A stretch of DNA of 64,000 nt from positions 30,959,715-31,023,714 of the forward strand of contig LS997562.1 in the NCBI GenBank assembly GCA_000469685.2. The letters are read 5' to 3'. A model generated the notes under the pieces. That model was not told the origin of the DNA. It made no database searches and saw only the letters and a program-made list of their open reading frames with translations. Numbering within the stretch: position 1 is the stretch's first letter; every line of letters begins with the position of its first letter. Position numbers and translations under genes: made by a program. This DNA is from Haemonchus contortus (Eukaryota > Nematoda > Chromadorea > Rhabditida > Trichostrongylidae). This document shows positions 1 through 13,435 of this stretch, piece by piece.

Positions 1-709
1 GTGTGGCAGTGGCGCAGAGACGCAGGGTGTCGCGTAATCTCACAATCAACTCCCAGATCGAGTTCTTCCCCACGTCAGCTGGTCTATGGGTTCGATCTGA
101 TCAGTTCAGCATCGCTGGGCCAACCTCTTCATTAATCAATATCCAACTATTGATTTTTCATTTTCTATGTTCCTTGAATACTCGTCATGTTGATATTAAC
201 CGATACTAACCTTGCATTTGGGCATTTATCGGCCAATCGAACAGCATTACTGAATCGTCGGGAACTTCGATGAGGGAACATCTCGGGAAAGTGACTTCTC
301 CCAGAATTTCACTTCTCACTTGGAACACAGATGAACGGATTGTTAGAAATTTCTTTTCATTAGAGTTCTAGAACAACAGCTGTCAACTCATCGAATATTG
401 AAGGTCTCCTTTATTAGGTATCACCCTTGACAACCTTTTTTCCCGTATTTAATCTTCAGCTTATGTTGTCAAACTCTGACTTTTCGCAAGCTATTAGCAA
501 GCTTAAGCACTATTGAAAATATAGTAGCTTCGTGGGAATTTCTGGTCAAACTTAAGGTTTTCTTGTATATTCCTTAACTTATGATTGGTGAATAGACGAT
601 CTGATTATAATTGAGCTGAAATGCGTTCAATATGGTCTCCTTTTATGTTAAGAAGAAGTAGCCGCGTCATTGACCCCTGACTTGTTTACCCATCAGAATT
701 AATCGCTTG
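1..709. other. Gene-free left edge
   Basis: AT-rich sequence with only short open frames on both strands. I found no exon with matching splice sites and no recognisable repeat. Confidence 0.5.
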
Positions 710-1220
710 AAGGCACAGTTCACGATTAAAGTGGTTTCCGAGATTTCTTCATAGTATGAATTAGAGGTTCCCCCTTATACCATATTGCCCGTTATGAGAT
801 CTAGGAACATCCTGGATAGGGCACAATAGGGGGCCAAAGATGTATCGTGTGAATGCCACACCCATAGTGGACGAAGTTCAACAGCTTTGTAGAATCTGCA
901 CTATCTCAGGGGACTCCCACGTAGGAAGTCCAAACAACTTGTTATAACCCATGGCGACAGCGAGAGGCAGTTTCGGACAATTTAGGCTTGATGTAGGCAT
1001 CTCTTTTAGCAATGGAAGCAGGGTAAATCTCGTCCAAATAGCCCTTACATGCCATTCCTGTCACAGTGACCCCGTACAACCTCCACTTTCGCTACTTTTG
1101 GAAAGCCTTGGAAAAGACGGATTCCCTCGCTTCCTTCGCTTCCATTGTACTCCTCTACATCAACACTTTCGCTTTTGAACCTAAAAGAGTTACCTCGAGA
1201 TTATCGTGAACTGCGCCTTT
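710..1220. repeat. MITE-like element with inverted ends (copy 1)
   Basis: The left end reads AAGGCACAGTTCACGATTAA and the right end, read on the other strand, reads AAGGCGCAGTTCACGATAAT, so about 500 bp lie between near-matching inverted termini. The same ends recur at 18621-19100 and 26346-26953, with part copies at 24600-24890 and 59877-60155. No transposase is encoded, so this is best read as a non-autonomous DNA element. The target-site duplication is not clear. Confidence 0.6.
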
Positions 1221-4200
1221 AAGAGGACACTCCACGAAACCTCGATGAATTTTTTTTTGCTCAGAGATTTACGAGATTTCTGAAAAAGAATCGAATACCC
1301 AACATAATTTATGATCGTCTTTTTCTACTCAGCAGCGGGTTGATTGGTACGTTGGAGTTTATTGCTACCCTGCTTTTTTTACTGTAGGTAAGGAAGGAAA
1401 CGAAAGCTTAAGATCAGTTGATGAAGTTCAACCTTCCAAACATGCCTGCAATCGAGTATCAGGCAAAAATTGGTTAGGTTTAATGGAGTTTGACGTCTTA
1501 CGGTACCTTTATACTTACTACGTAGTGCTGTCATGAATGTGATCTCTGAGAACTCATGAGTAGTAGTCTCTTCACAACAGTTTCTATGGCTACACCTCCC
1601 AAATAGGTTAATCAGTGTTTTCACAGCTCCCTCCATCTGTACTGTCAAACTTCATGACAGCTTTCTTTCATGAATTCCCTTACGTTCACTCTAATTAGAT
1701 TATTATTCTTCATGATTTTGGGGCACTTTTTAACTTTCTTGCCCGGTCTAATAACTCTTGGACGCGCTTGGAAATAAAATACGTGGCGCATCCTGAAAAG
1801 AGAAACTTTCCCAGTGAATGGGAGAATATAGCTCGAATATAAAAAAAGCCGATAACAACCACGGACTTTCTGTTTATGTTTAATAACTAATGCTAGGCAA
1901 CACAGAGTTTTGTTAGGATAGCAATGACCCATGGAAATCGTGTTCCTCCTAGAAAACGTCAAAAAACTATGCAGTAACCTAAAGCTGAATTTATATAACT
2001 AACGCCCTTATCAAGTACTTTCAAAAATAAGAGAGGAAGGTCTATTGAGACCTTCAAGACAGTAGTTACCCAAAAATATAGGTTAGTAATAACTGAGTGT
2101 CAATTTACCAGTACATGTTTTGACGATAGTCACGTCACGTCACACCTTCCCACTGTGATTTGTGACTGCTGCTTGCCAAACACTTTTTTTCTAGTTGGTG
2201 TTTGTGTGCGATCTAATTTTACTGATAACTTCGTAGTTCTCTCACTATTTCTTCTGTCCCGCCTTTCCGTCCAAATAAAGCCCGTATCTGTTTCCACATT
2301 CTGGGCGAATAAATTTCGCACGGTAGTTGGGATTTACGAAAAATCTATCTACCAGTTTCTATTAGTCGCTTTTGTAGAACGCTATCGTTACAGTCCATTT
2401 TCATGAATCTCGAACTGTTCAAACACTCATGCTCTTTCCATTGAAAATCTAATGGCTTCAATTAAGAATCTTGCTGTAAAAATGGCCACCCCTCAAAATC
2501 GTGTCATCATCGTTTTAGAAAGTTGAAGGAAGCGCAACTACTTTACTCCTTCGCTAGGGTCATTATGCAAGGCCTTCCCCGTGTTGCGAACAGAGTGTGC
2601 CGTGCAGGACAAAAGTCTCATAGAGTGGAGAGGAGAAGGGCTGTATCATGTGGTTTGCTACCGCACACATGGCCCCATGATGAAAATCAAAGGTTCATAC
2701 CATACTCCCGCCGGCTAGTCAACTCTTCCATAAGAAGATTTGTACTTGTTTTCAATTCGAAAAATGAAGGTGGTTGCAAATGAATTATTTATGTAGTTGC
2801 CACTTAATTGATTGGATCTTCCTGCAGAGTTCTGCAATATACTACTGGATTTGGCTATTCCTTCGACAGTAAGACGACTGAGTCAAACCTTCAGTCCCTA
2901 AAACCCCTGAGTGGTTCGTTAATGGCCGAACCAAGAGTGTGTATGGACCCATGAAGAAGAATGGTGGCTATTCTCTAGTTACAGAATCCCTCTATCGATT
3001 GATCTTTTTTTTCGGAAATTCTTTTTAAAATCAAAACCCGCAACGTGATGATAATTGATGCTCATCCTGTATGATTATGACACCACCAGACGATGTTTCC
3101 AGTTTGGTCGCCAAACTTAATTCTTTTGCAAATGCTATTACATCTAAATATCAGGAAAACCCTTCGACAACATTGATCAAGTGAACTTAAGCTGTTGCCT
3201 TGGCTAAGTCTTTTCTTAAGGATCTGAGATTTTTCAACTGTCATCGGGACCAGTTTCTGGACGAATTGGATGTTTCCTTCCTTTTCCTGCGTATTGCCAC
3301 TGTTCGTTAGCTTCTTTCTCTTCATGGGTAATAGATCCGAATGCGCATAGGAAAACTATACCAGGGATGTGAGGAAGATCCGCAGTATCTACCTTCAGGG
3401 TTAAATGAAGCGTTTAACCATCCAATTCGTCCTAGTCAGTAAACGCCCCAGAATGCTGCCGTTGTTCTGGTGTTAAAATGCTGGCTAAAATATCCCTGTA
3501 ACTTCAATGTCGTTTTCCTTGCCTATAAAAAGCTTTTTGGTTGCTGGGACGTTTCAACCCAGAGTCAGGTAGTCCTGCTGTTTTTTGTGTCTATAATTCG
3601 GAGTGACTCCGTCAGTACTCCATTAGCTTGTGACCACGTTTTGAATGGTTTTTGGCATGAAAAGCCCTCGGATCACCCGTGTTCTGAGAACCATATAGGA
3701 CAACTGCAGTGTCATAATCATCTTTGTTCAGTACCTACCTCAGAGTGAAACTATGAAGTGAAACCAAGTGAGTGAGTGGGGTGTGACCCGGTTTGTGAAA
3801 GTGTTCTCCGTTATGATCACCGTTCCTCTTAACAATTCCTTTAAACACATAAATGGGGACTTGAATTTTTAAATTGTTAAATACTTAGTATAAAGAAAAT
3901 TTAAATTAAATATGCATTAATAGAAACTGTTGGTGAAGGGCCATTTTGTATAGCTCGACAAGTCAAGCCCAACGGAACTCTTTTTTTCGAAAAAAGACAA
4001 TTAATCGACATGCAGCTCACCTTAGATTCATAACTGCGGCTTTTAGCTGAAGTCACTATTAGGTAGTGGTGAGCTAACCAGGTGTGGTCTCTATAATGTA
4101 CTGATTCCATTGAGAATCCTATTCAGGATGACTGTTCTTAACACTGTTGTAAAAATGTACAATCCCGTAATAAAAGAAAGGGACAAATCATATCGCATTT

Positions 4201-5257
4201 TTGTTAGGAAACATTGAAATAACTCCATTCATTCTGGAAGTGCCCTGTTCGTACTACTGCACTAGTGATCATCACTAGAGTTACACAGGAAGTTCCCCCG
4301 GAGTGAATTTGTAAGCAATGCTCTCAACAAAACCAGTCGACCCAGCGTTTTGCGTTAACACCGACTGATGCGATTTAATCACCATAAGTATGGTGCGTTC
4401 GGCAGCTACTGTTTTCAAATCCGTGACCGCTCTCAAAAAACCCTTTTGAAAACAAACCTGAATTTTCATTTTTAAAGTATAGCTTCCATTTTGTCTTGTT
4501 TACTTCTCCATCGTCAAACTTCAAAGAATTTCTACCACAAGATAGATCTAGCAGTAATTACAATCGACTTTGTAAATAATAGGGGGGAGGGGAGGCGTGT
4601 GGATTCTTGTCACGGTCAGCATCTTCAGTTTTGACCATAACACTGAGTAGCATATTTCAAAGGATTATGATTGTTTTACAGGTTGTATCATCAGTTTTGT
4701 CTCACCACTAACGTATTGCCAGGTCCTCACTTTGCCGAGGACAGAGTTGAGTAATACTAAGCATCTCTAACATACGCAGGATCCTGGAGCCACGAGTTTA
4801 ACCGGTATTCTCATCTTGCGGCCCAAGTAAGCAGTACCTTCCAAGATTGAGCTAGCTGTTGCTTAACTCTTCTAGTAGACTAAAAACTAACTTGTGCACT
4901 ACGTGTCCCCTAGGAGCCATTGTATGGATCGAAGTCTGAGCCCACGATTAGGGAAGCTATTCGTCCCTCATTACCTTCCGTCATTGAACAGATTTTTAAT
5001 CATTCACCCAGGCTGAGTGATCCCGAATTTCCAAACTAACCGAGGATAGGTTTTCTTTTCGCTATTACTCAAAACGCGAGCATCCGTGAGTTAATCAATT
5101 TTGACGAAAGTTTCATGTTTGTTTCGTGTACTTTCTATGGTATTTCATGATTTTCGCATCACTACGATGTACCACCAATCGATTTTGCTCAATGACGACA
5201 ATTTTTTCAGATTCCTATTCGCGAATTGAATGTACATCAGAACAAACACATTTCAGC
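1221..5257. other. Gene-free upstream region of the receptor gene
   Basis: About 4 kb with only short, unconvincing open frames. It probably contains the promoter of the receptor gene that follows, but I cannot name a specific regulatory site. Confidence 0.4.
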
Positions 5258-8200
5258 ATGACCAATAGTGCCTCAATGGCGTCACAGCCCGAAGAACTGT
5301 GCCTTGTCTGTCAGGATATCTCGACTGGCTATCACTATGGCGTACCGTCATGTAATGGATGGTCAGTTTTCGAAATACTATGAGGACGGCTAAGTCCATT
5401 AGGGGAATAGACTGCGGCAAGGAATAGATCAAAGGAATTATTTTGACATGATGTTCCGTTAAGTGCTGTCATATCGCCGCAGTACGCGATGCTAAAGCCC
5501 CACAGGGTTGGCGCGTCATAACTTGGGCCTCTAGCGGAACTCGAGTTCGTACTTGTGCCATCCTAGGCGCTCCTTACCCCTTACACTACCTAAACCACGG
5601 TTCTCTAATCTTCTTGATGGCTTATATGCCATAGAATTCAACACATTCGCGTACAACGTGTTGAGACCTTCAGCCAGTACCATCATTGGAGTGTTAAGGT
5701 GTAGGCTTTAAGCTGGGCTCAGCAGGTACGTGTGAGTGCTAATAAGCTACGCGTATAAGCCATTAAGAAGGCGAGGGCTATTGGGGTTTGGGCCTAGGGC
5801 AAGGTTTGAAGAGTGGTCTCCGGAAAGAACAAGTACAGGTTTGAGACTCGTCCGAAACCAGATTTTCGCCCTTAACTCGCCAATCTTGTGAGGATTAAGA
5901 GATTGTTAAATAATGAGTAAGTTGGTAGACTGTCAGCGGTGCCAGAGTAGGCGCCATGCAACATGATATCCTTTTTTTATTGCCGTGTGCCAAACTTCTG
6001 GAGTACGATGTGCTTTTGTTGATGCGAACATGACCTAACCTTATAAGGCGTTCTCTGAGGTTGAACAAAGTGCACGACCGACAAGAACCATATTTCTTTC
6101 CGGCCACCTTTCTTCAAAGACGTTCGAATTCGTCAAGGAACATAATGCAGTAATCTGTTAGAACGTTTACGACTCCAGGTCGCTTTTTGCTCTTCTCAAA
6201 GGTTTTGGTAATAAAAACAGACCTAGGGAGGTATACCGATGGTCTTGGCAGCTTTTAAAATGGGTTCTGTTTCAGTTCCAACCCCCACTAATTTATCTAG
6301 TTAACCTCAAATCTAAGGGCGCATCCTAAACGGGATTGAATAGACACAGAAACTTTATCATTTGTCCTTAAGCCGAAATTTGTAGTCTAAATAGTCATCC
6401 CCTCTGATTACAAATCTCTTTTTCCTAATGATTTATTTTGGCTTCTGATCTCTGTGTGCTCATAGCGGTCATAAACCGTCACTGTTCTTTGATATCCTTT
6501 CCCAAGAATTTGTTAATTATCTTTCAAGTTGATGAGTTGACAGAAATAAGCTAAAGTCTATACGATTCTTACATTTTCATACGTCTAAGGCTAATTTTTT
6601 CTAGCAAGACCTTCTTTCGGAGGACAATTATGAAAAATCAAAACTTTGTGTGCCAGTACGAAGGGAAGTGCCCCGTAGATAAAAGTAAGTCTTTCAAGTT
6701 TGACCATTTTTGAATTGTTTTTGACTTATCAGAAAACCTCTTCTAGATCTTTCTGTTAGTGTATTGAAATAGATGTATTCATCTGAAGTTCAGGTCTTTG
6801 TGTTCCTATGACTCCTCTTATAGTAAATTCTTCGGTTTAGGTAATTTGTAAATGTTAACACAAACCTGTGACTATCACATCCTCAGTGAGCATGCAGAAC
6901 TCCATCTGGAGACGTTTGATGCCTTATTCGGAGATGTTACATCAATTTTGGGCTACGGAACGTTAACGATAGCATAATCTACGACTTTCTCTTGTTTTAA
7001 CCACGGCATTGTCGTTAACGTTGTTGGAACTCTTCTGCCCTTCGAGGTTTTTATTGTAGGTGGAACACTTAATCAAGTTAACGTCCCAACGTTTCGACGT
7101 AATCGTCGTCTTCAGAGCCAGACTCCACCGTTTCGCTACTGACAGTCGCCTATGACCACAGCGGATTCCATCCGCTTTGACGGTAGAGTCTGGCCTCTGA
7201 GGACGACGATTACGTCGAAACGTTAGCCCGTCAACTTAATAAGGTGTTCCACCTAAAATCTCGAACGGCAGGAGAATTATAACAACGTTAGTGATTGCTT
7301 TCCTAACTTTTTGTACTAACAATAAGCCAGCCAAGAATGAGAGGCATATGTCGTGGGACGGATTCGGGTTTGAAAGAATGACTATTCCACACAGGTGTAC
7401 TTTGGCCCGCTGGGGAAGGAAAAAAGGCGAAAGATGTAGCAAAACAATTTTCTTCTCTAGCTGATTTTCAACGAAGTAGTAGATATTATGAGCAAGGGGA
7501 AGATAGCATCTACATATTTGCATCTCTGTTGACCATTAATATTTCAAACGCCCTTTAAATAAAAATCCAAATTGATTTGAGGTATCCGATGTGCTTGTCG
7601 TCATTGCCGCTTTCAAAAATGCCTTCAAGTTGGAATGGACAGAAATGGTGAGTTCCTTCAAGGATCGCTCAAGTCCTAATTTGGGTGAGGTTCCCCCCCC
7701 CTGCTTTTACTGCTAGGCCAGAGAGCTTTAATAACTGAAACACCATTTTTCATTCGGTTAACCGCTGCCACTCACTTAAGTTTTTTACCTCCGTGTTTAT
7801 CAGTTAATTTCTCTTCAGGATTTTTTCAGTTCTTTTTTATGTAAACTGCTAGGGAGAATAATTAAAGCAAGTATTCTTCAAGATGTTTCCGTTCAATTCT
7901 GAAAGAATGACCCTTCAAGGCTTAAAAGGCGTTAACTGGACTGCTTGCGCCAAATCCCATGAAGAGTTACATGATATTTTGAGAAATCGCGCAGCCAGTT
8001 CACTTCTGTGAAACACCTTCAAGCAAATTCAGTTCTAATGCGGGACTTGAATTTCTGTCCCAACTTTCTCAGTATTTTTCTGTTCTAGCTATTCAACAAA
8101 ATCGTGATCCTATTGGCTATACGAAACGGACGCGGCGATATCCGCTTGTTAAAAGAGCCGAGAGTTCCGAAGAATGTTCTCCGAAGAGCAGCGTAGTGGT

Positions 8201-11200
8201 AAGATTTTATTTCCGCATCATTTGTTGATTTTTGAAAATTTTTTCGAAATCTTTCTTCATTCCACCAGGATAGAAGAAGTAGAGTAATCAGGGTATACCA
8301 GAACAGGTTGACTAATCTGTTTGATCACCTCTGTTGTTATTTTTGAAGCTTTTTGTTTCTCTTTCACCGTGTTCAGCTCTAGAGGGTTTTGGAGAAAGGC
8401 AGAGAACCTATTGCCCTAGAGTTCGGATCTCCTCCCGCTACAGTTTTGTGTCTTTTTTTATATTTTTTAATGTTACTCATTTTTACTTAACGTTGTCTAC
8501 TTACTTTGTAATTTCGCTGATGCTAATTTTTTTCACCCGCTGAGCAGCGCATCATGACGATCCTTTCAGAACCCGAACGAATCGGCTGAGGACGCGTTTC
8601 TCATGTATTTGACGAGAGTTGAGGGATTGGCTCAAACCCTTCGACTCAGTCGGTTCACCACCAGCAGCCATCTTATTGAAGCTGTCACCTCTCCATGTCT
8701 CTTGGCCGATGAGAATTTCATGGCATTGAACTCGGAAGTGGTAAGCGACAACTTGAATCGAACATTGATTTCTATCTTTTTATTATAATCAATATTTTCA
8801 ATGTACTGGTGACCATTGAGTCGGACCCTTGAAATCTTGCCAGTAGGGGAGTTTGACGGAAAAACGTGATAATCGTCAACTGGCAAAATCCAATAGTTTT
8901 CCTCTCAATGATGGAGAAGAAATAGCATAAAATAGGGGGGATATAGCAGTACGGCCCAAAGGTCGGTTTGTTCAATATGACATTTTTACCGTGGTTTCGA
9001 TTCAGTTTGGAAAGTTTTGTTGAGGTAATTGTCGTTTGCAGAGAACCAGCTAATTTAATCTCTTTTGGGACGGTCATTACATGAAGAGGGAGATCTTATA
9101 AATGGAAGATTTGAAGCAGAGATGGTTATAGCGTTACTTTTGTTATGTAGTGCGCCTTTAACCCAAAATTTAATACCCAGGGGTTCAGGCAAAAAATCTG
9201 CAAATTTCTATACAGAAACCGAATTCATCCTACTAACAATAAGATGCTTTCTATTTTTCCATCGCTTCTAGATAGTTCGACGTCGAACTAAAGAGTCGAA
9301 AGTGATTTTTTAGGCACCGGAGCACACCTTTACTAAACTCACTTACGTCACTCAATCGGATTATCATTACTGGCATGAGCGCGATTGGTTTGTGATGATC
9401 GAATGGGCCAAGTCGATACCAGCATATCAACAACTGCCACTGCCTGACAAGGTACTGTAGATTCAAGCAACTGCCAAAAAACCGAACTGGACAAGAATTC
9501 CAATTTGATAATGGTGGTCCGAGTGAAACCAGAAACCACTACTCTAAATAAAAAATAATAATAAGCGGAATGGATAGCAGCCATAGTGAGGTGATGAAAG
9601 AGTCAGAAACTGAGCAGATTACATAGCTAAAAGGTGCCGCTTATATCTCTGTTTTTTTCCAGTTGGCTCTTCTGAGACACTCCGCTATCACGTATCCTAG
9701 TCTGATCCACACATTTTTCTCTCCTGATCACGGTCCTGATACTATCGTTTTTCCGAATGGAGCTTTCTTCGACAGGACAAATGAACCACAGAGGTACGTT
9801 TTCGAAGCGAGCGGCAAAGGCAACCCTGAATATCTTCTGCAAAATTGCAGTGCTGCTGAAGTCCCTAAGGCTTTCAGATTTTTACAGGCTGTAAAACTTC
9901 AAGAGCATGTATCTTGAAAGCAGTGACCACAACGGTCTCAGTTGAACCCCAAGCAGCGTTTTCGCTTACAAAGCTCGATCACGAAAATAAATCAAATGTA
10001 TTTGCACTATTTGCAGCTGGATCCATAAATTTTCTTTTCAGACCAGTCGGATTCAATCGAAAGAAGTATCAGATGCTCGATCAACTGTTAAAACCTATGC
10101 GGGAGATGGGAATCGATCTTACCGAATTTGCCGCTTTCAAGACAATATTCTTTCTAAATCCAGGTTTGCTTATGCTTCGATATCCTCAAATTTATTTCGA
10201 TTCCTTCGTATTTCTATTTCTATTCTCTCGATGCCGAGCTCTCTTCTCAACATAAAAGCACCACGTTTGATAATAAAAGCTTACTCAGCTTTTTTTTGAT
10301 AATATTGGGCGAACCACAGCTAGCAATACCCTCAGCTTATACTCTGGCTAGAAATACTCATAGCTTATACTTTGAGCTTTCACTCTCAAAATTAGAAGAA
10401 TGGTTTTTCAGATGCTGACGATGTCAGTGCAATCTCCAAACCGAAACTAAGCGAAGGACGGAGTGCCATTACAAATGCCTTGTATCGTTACATGTTGCAG
10501 AAGAGAGATCCTGAAGAAGCTGGTGACAGGTAAGTGCGAGCACTCTGATCTGATCAGATTGAGCTTTGCGTTAACTTCCAAACTTAACGTTAGGGAGTAC
10601 TTCTGACAAGCACCTTGTTCTCCATGAATACCGGCTCCATAGTTGTTCCAGTCAACATAGGACAACATGAATACATTGAATTCAATCCAGATGCTCTTTT
10701 TTTGTGGAAGTAGGGCAGTGCCTACGTGTCTGATGATGTACTATCACACGCCTAAACGGATTAGTCGAGCTTCTCATCCTTCCGTGGTCAGGTGCCCTAC
10801 CCAAACGCATTGGCAAAACCTTAACATTGCCCATCGACTGGTTCTAAAACTCATTGTATAGGCCCTATTCCTATTCAAACGCTGTCACGACTCGAAAGGA
10901 AGTCGAACTCTTGGTCGCATAACAAAACAGGACTTGTTTAGACGCCAAAAATTTTTGCCACTCTATATTTATTTTTTTTTGAATTCTCTTTTATTTTATA
11001 TTCTCTGCCTTTATTTTATATTCTATACCTTCGTTTTTCGTCTCAAAAGCAAAAATGGATTCCAAAAATCGACCATTCACAATATAAAGCAACTGACTTT
11101 CGCCATATGCACTGCTTCAGGTTTGGCCGTCTGTTGCTACTTGGGACGGTACTGGCGACAATGGCCGTTGAAATGAAAGAAGCTGTATTGGTGGCGGATT

Positions 11201-11265
11201 TCTTTGACCAAATCAAATTCACAACATTTGCCAAACAATTGCTGTTTGGAATCAAGAACGAGTAA
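5258..11265 (+). CDS. Nuclear hormone receptor, supplementary (HNF4-derived) type, 10 exons
   Basis: Ligand-type transcription factor acting in the nucleus. Exons: 5258-5361, 6605-6684, 7582-7647, 8089-8198, 8570-8740, 9314-9451, 9663-9793, 10042-10163, 10412-10529 and 11121-11265; together 1185 nt, 394 residues, all phases consistent and all introns GT-AG. Residues 15-80 form the two-finger DNA-binding domain: CLVCQDISTGYHYGVPSCNG begins finger one, and the P-box CNGCKTFFRR is created across intron 1. Finger two runs from CQYEGKC to CRHCRFQKC and ends in VGM. A hinge with AIQQNRDPIGY leads into a ligand-binding domain from about residue 125; exon 6 carries the helix-3 region with DWFVMIEWAKSIPAY. 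The start ATG sits two bases after a TTTCAG acceptor, possibly a spliced-leader site. An in-frame extension upstream to 5126 is open but less likely. The P-box is typical of the expanded nematode receptor family; I cannot assign the orthologue. Confidence 0.93.
7012..7292. repeat. Fold-back (long inverted repeat) element in receptor intron 2
   Basis: The left arm (about 7012-7132) and right arm (about 7180-7292) are inverted copies. Both contain AACGTTTCGACGTAATCGTC followed by a GCCAGACTC(C/T)ACCG block, and the outer parts match through TAGGTGGAACAC and TAACGTTGTT. The loop is about 50 bases. It lies wholly inside the intron between finger-one and finger-two exons, so the pre-mRNA would contain a long imperfect hairpin. 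The low divergence of the core suggests a recent or maintained palindrome. Confidence 0.75.
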
Positions 11266-11436
11266 GCCAAAATCGGGGTTATGTGTTACTTTATTAAACG
11301 AAGACGATTCGATTTGTACAATATTGCTCATTCAACTACCTCCTTATAGAAGCAGGCATAGTGTATTTCTTCATCAATTCCAAAATCGTCATTCTTCAAT
11401 ATTAACCCGTGAATTACTTATGAAAAACTTATGCAG

Positions 11437-12792
11437 GGGCCATCGATAACACCGATACTCCAGTTCGCCCATCCTTTCCATTGTTCGTGGAAAATTCCCA
11501 TAGTTGTTCAAAAAAGGTGTGCTTAGATAGTGATTATTAAAGGTTGGTCAGGAGATGCCAGCCCGGTCGTGCCCTTCCACGTTAGAGTGGTGATATTAGG
11601 TAGTTCCGACGCAAGACATATTTCGCAGTCGCAGATTTTGTGAGACCAAGAAAGCCTATCATATTTTCAGTCCACTGGAAATGTAGCTGGCATGTTCACG
11701 GGCGCTGTTGAGGCCCATTCAGAGTTGTTCTGTGTCCCAACCATTGAGCCATGACTCGCAACCCGGATTCTGTTTTCTGAGTAATAGTCCTGAGAAGCCC
11801 GCCCTCGAAGCCTAAGTTTCTCGCTATCCAGTTTGGGACGCTGTACTTCGCTTCTTTCTTTATCCCATTGCGAGAATTAACACGAAAATCGGCATTGTGT
11901 CAAAGAACGGCCAGTGGGGGGACCCACTGATAGCCTACAAAAGCCATGAAAGGCAGTCGATTCAGAGCCTAACGAGGTTAATGCAGTCGGTGATCTAGCC
12001 TTGATGGTTCCTTCGTGCATTCAGTAAATACCACCTCTCCCTGCTCTTTCCCGCACCATTTCCCATTCCTTCTGCACACCCATGCCTCCTTCTGACTGTT
12101 GTTTTTCCGTATATGTGGTACAGGATTGGATTAAAATGCCTTGTCCGCTACCACATACTACTTCTTAAAGTCATTAGAGAGAATATATTGGACTCTAGTC
12201 TTCCTACTCCTCATCGTATTCACCTCTGGCCCCTGACAAATGTTGCTTGTCCGGGAAACCACTTTTTCCGTTCGTTTCCTCAGTTGTGCATTGATTCTGA
12301 ATTGATTCGATTGATTGTATACTGTACTGGTCGTTTATCGTTTCATTTGTGATTGTTATTTTTTCCGATAGTCTAGTTTTGTCACTACCTTGAATTGTGA
12401 TAGAACAGTTCAATACATTGATCTCAAGGATTTGTAATGATTGCTTATTGTTAAGTTTTATATTGTGTATTTTTGTATAAATCTTTTCTTTCAAATAGGT
12501 TGTGTTTCGAAACGAGTTTGACAACCTGGGAGTTTGTGGAATCCCCCCGCATACATGTACTCATTGTCAGTTGACTTCCCAATTCAGTTCCCCTCTGGAC
12601 CAGCCTGGCTCTCGTTTCAATAAAGTGGCCATATTCAAAAAATTTCGGGAGAAGGTAAGAGGAGAAGAAATTCCCGGAAAGGGTCTCTGGCTGTACACCG
12701 TACAGATGAAAGTGGTGTTTTGTGTTGATCTGCTTCTGTAGGACGAATCAGGCACTCGACCTTTATTGGTCATCGTAGAAGAATATATTTGA
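11437..12792 (+). CDS. Unrecognised gene, three consecutive exons, 5' end not found
   Basis: Three open stretches join in phase: 11437-11516 (acceptor TATGCAG, donor GTGTGC), 12499-12654 (acceptor TTTCAAATAG, donor GTAAGA) and 12742-12792 (acceptor CTTCTGTAG), ending in TGA. The middle exon encodes 52 residues with NLGVCGIPPHTCTHCQLTS, which holds a C-x5-C-x2-C cluster, and ends NKVAIFKKFREK; the last exon gives DESGTRPLLVIVEEYI and stop. The first exon needs an upstream partner ending in phase 1, which I could not find. It begins only 171 bp after the receptor stop, so shared transcription (operon-like) or a distant first exon are both possible. I do not recognise the family. Splice evidence is good; function is unknown. 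Confidence 0.45.
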
Positions 12793-13069
12793 TATTCGAT
12801 TTTGCACATGATTCGCTGAACAATGTCGTGCTACTGACATTACCACTCCTTGATGTTCGCAAATGTTGCAATTGTCCCCTTCCGCTCTGAAATGGTTGAA
12901 AATTCGTTTGGTTTAAGCAGGCACATATTTTCATTTTAATGGTCTTCATAGAAAGCTCCCAGCTATTATCATTGCACTGATGCCTCATTTGACTAGAATG
13001 ATGTCTTTGACATCAAAAAATCTACTTTTTGATATCGAAGGCTCACAGTGGTGGTGGCTACCATCAGGT

Positions 13070-13435
13070 ATCCTTTCCCAGTTCCGCATGAAGCATTGAG
13101 CTCAGACTATTAACAGACCCTAACCGCTCCTGCGGCACGCCCCGATTTTCCCATCCTGCCGCCTACTACTACCAAATTTTAGTCATCACTCCTGTTCCCT
13201 AGGTCCACGGGAACAGGAGTTATGACTTTCTCTCAAACAACGCCCATTATGAGCGGAGTCCAGTCCTACAACTCACCATGAGCGTTCCCATCCTGCCGCC
13301 TGTACTTCTATCAAATTTGAACTCTATAGGTCCATGGGAACTGGGGTTATGAATTTCTTTTATGAATTTTTTATGAAAAAAAAACACACACAACACACAG
13401 TCAAAACAACAGACACACTTAGCGCGTTACATATA
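13070..13435. repeat. Dispersed repeat with internal repeated unit (copy 1)
   Basis: A unit containing CCCATCCTGCCGCC, then CTTCTA(C/T)CAAATTTGAA and GGGAACAGGAGTTATGA, recurs two to three times here and again at 39110-39470. Both copies end in a run with AACAGACACACTT or close variants. The mariner at 13436 starts exactly where the shared tail ends, at a TA. No coding capacity was seen. Confidence 0.6.

Noticed and set aside
13381..13435. CA-rich tract as part of the mariner
   Set aside because: It is outside the TA target and belongs to the flanking dispersed repeat, which occurs without a mariner at 39110-39470.
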